Assembly (NCBI GenBank): GCA_944391055.1
Contig: CALXSF010000002.1
Location: 124,001-188,000, forward strand
Length of the DNA: 64,000 bases
Origin: an uncultured Kiritimatiellota bacterium
GTDB taxonomy: Bacteria; Verrucomicrobiota; Kiritimatiellia; RFP12; DVOR01
Reading direction: 5' to 3'
Shown: one piece after another, positions 56,266 to 64,000 of the stretch
How positions within the stretch are numbered: position 1 is the first letter of the stretch
Layout of the letters: the number at the start of each line of letters is the position of its first letter
Program-made: the position numbers and the translations under genes
The notes under the pieces: generated by a model
Told to the model about the DNA's origin: nothing
Databases searched by the model: none
What the model saw: only the letters and a program-made list of their open reading frames with translations

Positions 56266-56783
56266 CGACGCCCCCTTCCGGATCCGCCCCCAACGCCAGC
56301 CCGAGGATCTCGGGCCACTTTATGTTTTCATCCGCGAGGCCTTTCGGACCGCCCGGCGCAGCGACGGGCGTGAGCAGGATTTCTTCCGCGGCACGCTGAT
56401 GGCCCCGGGGCGGTATCTGCCGGGCCTCGCCTTTGTGGCCGAGGACGCGGGCGGCGCGCTTGCCGGGCACGTGATGCTGACGCGCCTAGGCGACGCGCTC
56501 CCCCTGTTGCTCGCCCCGCTTTCCGTCCGCGCGGACGTGCGTGGGCGCGGCCTTGGCGCGCGACTGGTTCGGCACGCCCTCGCGGCCGCCCGGGAGGCGG
56601 GGGGCCGAGGCGGTGGCGCTTGTCGGGGATCCCGGCTACTACGCGCGCTTTGGGTTCCGCCCGGCGGCGGGTTTCGGCCTTACCTCGGTGCCGCCCATCC
56701 CCGCCCCGTTCCTGCAGGCGTTGCCGCTGCGCCCGGGGGCCGAGGCCATGCTCCGCGGCGTCTGCCTCCCGCTTCCCGAATGA
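56210..56783 (+). pseudogene. GNAT N-acetyltransferase (YhbS-like), frameshifted in a G6 run
   Basis: The frame from ATG 56210 gives a GNAT domain up to VRADVRGRGLGARLVRHAL, then AAAREAG (acetyl-CoA loop RGRGLG). At the G run 56599-56604 the reading must shift by one base to continue as EAVALVGDPGYYARFGFRPA and then LPLRPGAEAMLRGVC, stopping at 56783. Five Gs instead of six would restore the protein of about 190 residues. A sequencing slip, a true mutation or phase variation would all fit. The start overlaps the upstream gene by 56 bases and has AAGG before it. Confidence 0.75.
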
Positions 56784-57006
56784 GCCCGGCGCCGTTGCGC
56801 GGCGTGCGTTCCTTCCGGTGCCGGGCATTGTGGGGAAACGCTGGCGAGGGCGCGGGTTTCGCTTCCCCATGACGCCTGTCCGTGAAGCGGCGTCGCGCGC
56901 CGCCGCCCCTCCTGTCCAATAATCCCCCTGGCCGACCGCGGCAGCCGCGGCGTCGGCCTCTTCGGCGGCTCTCGCCCGGCCGCGTTCGGATGCCGGGCGG
57001 CGCGCG

Positions 57007-58425
57007 TCAGCGGGGGTTGAGGACGATGTGGACTTGGATGAGGCGGGAGATGGGGAGGAGGTAGTCTTGGTAGAGGCGGACGGTGCGCTGGGTGAGGGCG
57101 GGGGAGAGGCCCTCGCGTTCGGCGTAGGCCTGGGCGCGGGCGAGGACGTGCCGCTCGACCTCGGCGTTGAGGAGGGCGGCCTCGACCTTGGCGGGGTCGC
57201 CGGTGGCGGCGGCCTGGCGGAGGGCGGGGGCCTGCTCGACGCGCTTGCGGGCGATGACGCGGGTGGCGAAGCGGAAGCGGCGGGCCAGGGCGGCGATGGC
57301 GTCGGTGTCGGCGTGGAGGGCGCCGCGGGGCTCGGGGTCGTCGCCGGGCTCGGCGATGTGGGGGACGACGGTGGTGAGGTAGAAGCGGCGGAGGGCGCGG
57401 GTCTGGTCGGTGGCGTCGCCGGAGGCGAAGGCGCGGGCGAGGGCCTCGAGGGGGATGGGCTCGGCGTGGGCGTAGAGGCCGGGGTTGAGGCGGAAGCGGC
57501 TGCGGGCGGCGAAGGCGGCGAGGAGGGCGGCGTCGATGTCCGCGATCATGGCGCGGAGGCTCGAGAGCGCGGTGGTGCCGCCGTCGTCCGGGACGGAGGG
57601 CTGGGTGGCGATGGAGTAGGCGCCGAGGGGGCGCACCTCGCGGGCGACGGCCTTGAGGGCGCCCAGGATGGCGGCGAGGGGTTGGCCGGAGGCGCCGATG
57701 AGGAGCTCGAGGAAGAAGCCGTATTCCCATTTGCGCCCGAGGATGGGGCGGGATTGGATGAAGGTGAGGTCGATGCCGCGCAGGGGGGTGAGGAGCTCGA
57801 GGAGGGAGCCGGGGCGGTCGTCGATGGTGGCGTAGAGGAGGGCGTGGGTGGGGGGGAGGGGGGAGGGTGAGCCGTGGGGGTCGCCGGGGGTGTGGGGCTC
57901 GAGGCGGAAGAAGCGGGTGGTGTTGCCTTGGACGTCCTGGACGTCGGGGCGGCGGAGGGTGAGGCCGTAGCGCTTGGCGGTGGTCTCGCCGGCGACGGCG
58001 CCGAGGGTGGGGTCTTGGGCGGCGAGGCGGGCGGCCTCGGCGGTGGAGGAGACGGGCACGAGGGGGAGCCCGGGGTAGATGTGCGCCAGGGTGGCGCGGC
58101 ATTGGGCGAGGGCCTCGGCCTTGGAGAGGATCTTGGCGAGGGGGGTGGTGAGGTCTTTGGAGAGGAGGTGTTGGTGGACGGGGATGGCGCGGCACTCGAC
58201 GGCCTGGAGGCCGGGGGTGGAGGCGAGAAGGTCCATGACCTCGGTGACGAAGCCTTGGGTGGTGTTCTCGAAGGGGACGACGGCGGCGCCCTGGGGGTCG
58301 GCGGCCGTGCGGCGGAAGACCTCACGCAGGTCGGCGCAGGGGGTGGGGGCCTCGCCGGGGCGGGCCATGCGCGTGGCGGCGCGGTGCGAGAAGGTTTCTT
58401 CCGGGCCGAGATAGTAGAGCTTCAT
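57007..58425 (-). CDS. pheA: Prephenate dehydratase-ACT-chorismate mutase (AroQ-beta-like)
   Basis: 472 residues. Residues 1-180 are prephenate dehydratase (YLGPEETFSHRAA, VVPFENTTQGFVTEVMDLL, GNTTRFFRLE with the catalytic TRF). About 190-270 is the ACT domain that binds Phe (DDRPGSLLELLTPLRGIDL, IQSRPILG). The remaining 190 residues (SLRAMIADIDAALLAAFAAR, ADTDAIAALARRFRFATRVI, LYQDYLLPISRLIQVHIVL) follow the yeast/plant-type chorismate mutase. The domain order is the reverse of E. coli PheA. Together they turn chorismate into phenylpyruvate. It follows aroF by 94 bases and shares its attenuator. Confidence 0.88.
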   Translation of the reverse strand: MKLYYLGPEETFSHRAATRMARPGEAPTPCADLREVFRRTAADPQGAAVVPFENTTQGFVTEVMDLLASTPGLQAVECRAIPVHQHLLSKDLTTPLAKILSKAEALAQCRATLAHIYPGLPLVPVSSTAEAARLAAQDPTLGAVAGETTAKRYGLTLRRPDVQDVQGNTTRFFRLEPHTPGDPHGSPSPLPPTHALLYATIDDRPGSLLELLTPLRGIDLTFIQSRPILGRKWEYGFFLELLIGASGQPLAAILGALKAVAREVRPLGAYSIATQPSVPDDGGTTALSSLRAMIADIDAALLAAFAARSRFRLNPGLYAHAEPIPLEALARAFASGDATDQTRALRRFYLTTVVPHIAEPGDDPEPRGALHADTDAIAALARRFRFATRVIARKRVEQAPALRQAAATGDPAKVEAALLNAEVERHVLARAQAYAEREGLSPALTQRTVRLYQDYLLPISRLIQVHIVLNPR

Positions 58426-58519
58426 CCGTTGTCTTTTCCGTTGTTGCCGCAGGGGAAGGCCCCCCGGGCGGCGGGGTTGGCCGCCGGCCCGAGGGGCGCG
58501 TGGGGGTGGGGCGCGCCGG

Positions 58520-59545
58520 TTATTGGGCGCGGACCTTGGCGGCGAGCTCGCGCCAAGGGGCGATGGCGGCGAGGTAGTCGCCGAACTGGGCGGAGGGGAT
58601 CTGCTGGGCGGCGTCGGAGAAGGCGTGCTTGGGGTCGGGGTGGGTCTCGACGAGCAGGCCGTCGCAGCCGGCGCCGAGGGCGGCCCGGGAGAGGGGGAGG
58701 ACGAGCTCGAGCTTGCCCCCGCCGTGGGAGGGGTCGGCGACGATGGGCAGGTGGGTGAGGCGCTTGGTGGCGGCGAGGGAGCCGAGGTCGAGGCAGTTGC
58801 GGGTGATCTGCTCGTAGGTGCGGATGCCGCGCTCGCAGAGGATGACGTCCTTGCAGCCGTTCGCCATGAGGTATTCGGCGCTCTGGAGCCATTCCTCGAC
58901 GGTGCCGGCGATGCCGCGCTTGAGGATGACGGGCTTGCCGGCCTTGCCGAGGCGCTCGAGGAGGTCGTAGTTCTGGGAGTTGCGGGCGCCGACCTGGAAG
59001 ACGTCGGTCACGTCCATGAGGCCCTCGATCTGGGTGGGGCCGGGGACCTCGGTGATGTAGGCGATGTCGGGGAAGTCGCGCTTGACCTCGCGGAGGACGC
59101 GGATGCCCTCCTCCTTGAGGCCCTGGAAGTCGTAGGTGGAGGTGCGGGGCTTGTAGACCATGGCGCGGATGACGCGGATGCCATCTTTGACAAGGTCGGC
59201 GACGACGGCGTGGAACTGGTCGTAGCTTTCCACCGCGCAGGGGCCCGCGAGGACGGGGATGTTGCCGCCGCCGATCTTGGTGCCCTTGATGTCGATGACG
59301 GTGTCTTCTTTCTTGAAGTCGCGGGAGACGAGTTTGTACTTTTTGCTCACGTGGATGATTTCCTGTACGGTGGGGAGCGCCTCAAGCTGCGCCACGGTCT
59401 GCGGGTTGATCTCGCTGCCGATGCAGGCGATGATGGTCTGGTCGGAGCCGGTTGTCACGCGCGGTTGGTATCGCAGGGAGGTAATCCAGTCGCAGATGGT
59501 CTGGACGTCGGCCTGGGTGGCCGTGGGTTTCATGATGATGATCAT
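58520..59545 (-). CDS. aroF: 3-deoxy-7-phosphoheptulonate synthase (DAHP synthase, type I-beta)
   Basis: 341 residues. First step of the shikimate pathway. About 1-75 is a ferredoxin-like regulatory domain (MIIIMKPTATQADVQTICDW). The barrel then shows AGPCAVES, VIRAMVYKPRTSTYDFQG, LKRGIAGTVEEWL, ILCERGIRTYE and DPSHGGGK. This domain order is that of Thermotoga/Bacillus-type enzymes, feedback-inhibited through the added domain. The start at 59545 has AAGGGA upstream; earlier in-frame codons lie inside the attenuator. First structural gene of the aroF-pheA operon. Confidence 0.94.
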   Translation of the reverse strand: MIIIMKPTATQADVQTICDWITSLRYQPRVTTGSDQTIIACIGSEINPQTVAQLEALPTVQEIIHVSKKYKLVSRDFKKEDTVIDIKGTKIGGGNIPVLAGPCAVESYDQFHAVVADLVKDGIRVIRAMVYKPRTSTYDFQGLKEEGIRVLREVKRDFPDIAYITEVPGPTQIEGLMDVTDVFQVGARNSQNYDLLERLGKAGKPVILKRGIAGTVEEWLQSAEYLMANGCKDVILCERGIRTYEQITRNCLDLGSLAATKRLTHLPIVADPSHGGGKLELVLPLSRAALGAGCDGLLVETHPDPKHAFSDAAQQIPSAQFGDYLAAIAPWRELAAKVRAQ

Positions 59546-59572
59546 CGTGGTCGTTCCCTTCTCGGTTGAATG

Positions 59573-59603
59573 AAAAGCCGCACACCCTTGGGGGGCGCGC
59601 GGC
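59573..59603 (-). terminator. Attenuator terminator hairpin of aroF-pheA
   Basis: Minus strand: GCCGCGCGCC (59594-59603) pairs with GGTGTGCGGC (59577-59586) through ten pairs, two of them G-U, followed by TTTT. The 5' arm is shared with the antiterminator stem. Confidence 0.75.
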
Positions 59604-59683
59604 GTTCGGAAATCCCTTTCGCTTGTGGCAATCATCGGAAGGGCCGAGCGCCGCGCGGTCCAAAGTAAAAGCCAAAGCGAAAG
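59596..59683 (-). promoter_or_regulatory. Antiterminator and pre-emptor stems of the aroF-pheA attenuator
   Basis: Minus strand. Antiterminator: CGCGCGGCG (59649-59657) pairs with CGCCGCGCG (59596-59604), extended by TCGG/CCGA. Competing early stem: the leader codons at 59671-59683 (CTTTCGCTT plus TGGC) pair with 59616-59629 (GCCA, one bulge, AAGCGAAAG). The early stem traps the 5' antiterminator arm in its loop. A ribosome stalled on the Phe/Tyr codons would block the early stem and free the antiterminator. Confidence 0.7.
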
Positions 59684-59694
59684 TAACGTTTCAT
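59632..59694 (-). CDS. Phe/Tyr-rich attenuator leader peptide
   Basis: 20 codons and a TGA: the peptide begins MKRYFRFGFYFG and ends RPFR. Five Phe and two Tyr; codons 4-11 read Tyr, Phe, Arg, Phe, Gly, Phe, Tyr, Phe. This is the composition expected of a leader that senses charged tRNA-Phe and tRNA-Tyr, as in E. coli pheL. The control codons lie exactly in the early stem, and the stop codon falls just before its 3' arm. No strong ribosome site; the ATG is about 5 bases from the predicted RNA start. Confidence 0.72.
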   Translation of the reverse strand: MKRYFRFGFYFGPRGARPFR

Positions 59695-59705
59695 GACTGC
59701 CCCAC

Positions 59706-59734
59706 AAGATACCTTATCCGCGCCCGCCCGTCAA
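59706..59734 (-). promoter_or_regulatory. Promoter of the aroF-pheA operon
   Basis: Minus strand: TTGACG (59729-59734), exactly 17 bases, TATCTT (59706-59711). RNA start near 59699, so the whole attenuator is transcribed. Confidence 0.65.
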
Positions 59735-59815
59735 GCGAAAAAAGTGGGTCCGCGGGGAGGGCACGATTTATGCGGTCGCCTCCCGGCCACGCGCGCGGAC
59801 GCGGTGGGCGGAATG

Positions 59816-59824
59816 TGCTAGAAT
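59816..59824 (+). promoter_or_regulatory. Extended -10 promoter of eboB
   Basis: TGC followed by TAGAAT, 30 bases before the GTG start, with AAGGAG in between. Confidence 0.6.
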
Positions 59825-59854
59825 GGGCGGCGTCACCTTGAAAAGGAGTTCGCA

Positions 59855-60700
59855 GTGAAACCCATCATTGAGCCGCATATCCACATGATCGCGCGGACGA
59901 CGGATGATTACATGGCGATGTACGCGCACGGCATCCGCGTGTGCGTGGAGCCTTCGTTCTGGCTGGGCGAGAACCGGCGTCATGCGGGCTCCTTCTTCGA
60001 CTATTTCCGCCTGTCGCTGGAGTTCGAGCACACGCGGGCGGCGCGTTACGGGGTGGATCATTGGAGCGCGATCGGGATGAACCCGAAGGAGGCCGAGGAC
60101 CGCGCCTTGGCCGACGCGGTGATCGACGGGATGGGCGAGTTCCTGGATCATCCGCGCTGCGTGGCGTTGGGCGAGATCGGCTTCAACAACATCACCCCCA
60201 ACGAGGAGCACGCCTTGGTCCGCCAGCTGCGCATGGCCGAGGAGCGCAAGATGCCCGTGGTGCTCCATCTGCCGCACTTCAACAAACTCAAGGGCATCAC
60301 CCGCGTCCTCGAGATCATCAAGGCCGAGGGGCTCACCCGCGAGCGCATCGACATCGACCACAACGTGGAGGAGACCATCGGCCTGGCGCTCGAGAGCGGC
60401 TGTTACGCCGGCATGACCGTCTATCCCTATTCCAAGCTCTCGCCCGAGCGAGTGAGCGCGATGATCCGCCAATACGGCCACGCGCGCGTCATCGTCAACG
60501 GCTCGGCCGACTGGGGCATCAGCGACCCGCTCTCCCTCGTCAAGGTGGTCGAGCGCCTGCGGGCCGACGGCTTCGGCGAGGAGGTCATCGAGGCCGTCAC
60601 CCACGACACGCCGATGGCCTTTTATTCCGCCTCGCCGCACTGGAAGCCCGACTTCGGCATCGTCCCCCAAGACCCCGCCACCTACCAGCGCCAGCCCTGA
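59855..60700 (+). CDS. eboB: EboB-like TatD-family hydrolase
   Basis: 281 residues. TatD/amidohydrolase barrel: metal-binding EPHIHM at the N-terminus, GEIGFN, VVLHLPH, DIDHNVEETIGLAL and NGSADWGISDPLS. The run RTTDDYMAMYAHGIRVCVEP, then SFWLGENRRHAGSFFDYF, is characteristic of EboB rather than of DNase-type TatD. Ebo proteins help move precursors to the periplasm; the substrate here is unknown. The start is GTG at 59855 with AAGGAG seven bases before it. The protein kinase gene follows after 20 bases. Confidence 0.8.
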   Translation: MKPIIEPHIHMIARTTDDYMAMYAHGIRVCVEPSFWLGENRRHAGSFFDYFRLSLEFEHTRAARYGVDHWSAIGMNPKEAEDRALADAVIDGMGEFLDHPRCVALGEIGFNNITPNEEHALVRQLRMAEERKMPVVLHLPHFNKLKGITRVLEIIKAEGLTRERIDIDHNVEETIGLALESGCYAGMTVYPYSKLSPERVSAMIRQYGHARVIVNGSADWGISDPLSLVKVVERLRADGFGEEVIEAVTHDTPMAFYSASPHWKPDFGIVPQDPATYQRQP

Positions 60701-60720
60701 GCGCCCAAGGAGAAGACCCG

Positions 60721-63648
<2,928 letters not shown>

Positions 63649-63652
63649 CCCG

Positions 63653-64000
63653 ATGACCGACGCCCAAGCCGCCATCCTCGCCATCCGGCCGCTGGCCCAA
63701 GGCTACGCCGTGCTCACGCTGGACGCCCCCGTCCTCGCCGCCGAGGCGCGGCCCGGGCAGTTCGTCCATGTGCGTATCCCGACCCTGGAGCCTTCGCGCC
63801 TCCGCCGTCCGTTCAGCATTTACTCCGCCGATCCCGCGACCGGGCGCCTCGAGATCCTTTACAAGGTCGTCGGCCTCGGCACCCGCCATCTCGCCGCGCT
63901 CCCCGTGGGCACGTCGCTCGCCGTCCTTGGCCCCGTTGGCCGGCCCTTCCCGCTTGACCCCGCGGGCACGCCCTTTTTGGTCGGCGGCGGTTACGGGGTG
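63653..64000 (+). CDS. pyrK: Dihydroorotate dehydrogenase electron-transfer subunit PyrK (5' part)
   Basis: 116 codons, cut by the window edge. Ferredoxin-reductase fold: GQFVHVRIP, the FAD motif RRPFSIYSAD, YKVVGLGTRHLAAL, and the start of the NAD motif VGGGYG. PyrK carries electrons from dihydroorotate dehydrogenase PyrD to NAD. The Fe-S cysteines expected near the C-terminus lie outside the window. AAGGAG lies ten bases before the ATG, and the kinase gene ends 4 bases upstream. Another reductase of the same fold is possible. Confidence 0.82.
   Translation, partial: MTDAQAAILAIRPLAQGYAVLTLDAPVLAAEARPGQFVHVRIPTLEPSRLRRPFSIYSADPATGRLEILYKVVGLGTRHLAALPVGTSLAVLGPVGRPFPLDPAGTPFLVGGGYGV

Overview
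GC-rich bacterial chromosome, mostly tightly packed, with short operons on both strands. No tRNA, rRNA or CRISPR array was seen. The gene set points to an anaerobic, host- or sediment-associated member of the PVC group (Kiritimatiellota, Lentisphaerota or Verrucomicrobiota). The pointers are a sodium-pumping oxaloacetate decarboxylase (oadGAB), a Cys-type sulfatase, a MurC-MurB fusion, a kelch-sodium symporter fusion of the sialic-acid type, alternative spermidine synthesis (nspC) and lone ebo genes. This placement is inference; no rRNA is present to settle it.

Layout. 1-4331 (-): TPR lipoprotein, NirJ/AhbD-like radical SAM enzyme, cvpA, dnaG (cut by the left edge). 4525-7200 (-): valS, then a 26-residue membrane peptide gene. 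7839-15868 (+): pheS, nitroreductase, mutY, der, an AddA/UvrD-like helicase-nuclease and a pseudouridine synthase. 15887-21004 (-): a SUMF1-domain gene running into a protein kinase remnant, murC-murB, a truncated E1-alpha-like protein and yicC. 21098-29466 (-): a type I restriction-modification island (hsdM, hsdS split by a stop codon, an AT-rich ABC-type ATPase, a Bro-N fragment, hsdR). 29829-30695 (+): a Cys-rich small protein and a membrane protein. 30685-37281: an AraC regulator divergent from a redox operon with several shortened or fused genes. 37353-44525 (-): LysM lipoprotein, small membrane protein, nspC, thioredoxin-like secreted protein, EboE, and a CBM9/glycosidase-like protein. 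44844-51763: sulfatase, oadBAG, pdxB. 52059-56783 (+): short-chain dehydrogenase, kelch-sodium symporter, secreted protein, frameshifted GNAT. 57007-59700 (-): aroF-pheA behind a Phe/Tyr leader peptide and attenuator. 59855-64000 (+): EboB, a membrane protein kinase, pyrK (cut by the right edge).

How parts fit. aroF and pheA make phenylalanine precursors, and the leader upstream looks like a ribosome-sensing attenuator for Phe/Tyr supply. The oad operon couples oxaloacetate decarboxylation to a sodium gradient, which the symporter could use. The sulfatase and the sialic-acid-type transporter suggest use of host glycans. Several genes are truncated, fused or frameshifted, so either the genome is losing genes locally or some junctions are assembly errors.

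Promoters share an extended -10 element (TGC followed by TATACT or TAGAAT). A roughly 60-80 bp dispersed repeat with core CGTGTTTGCGGGC sits in five intergenic gaps. Three genes have a -10 box so close to the start codon that they may be leaderless.
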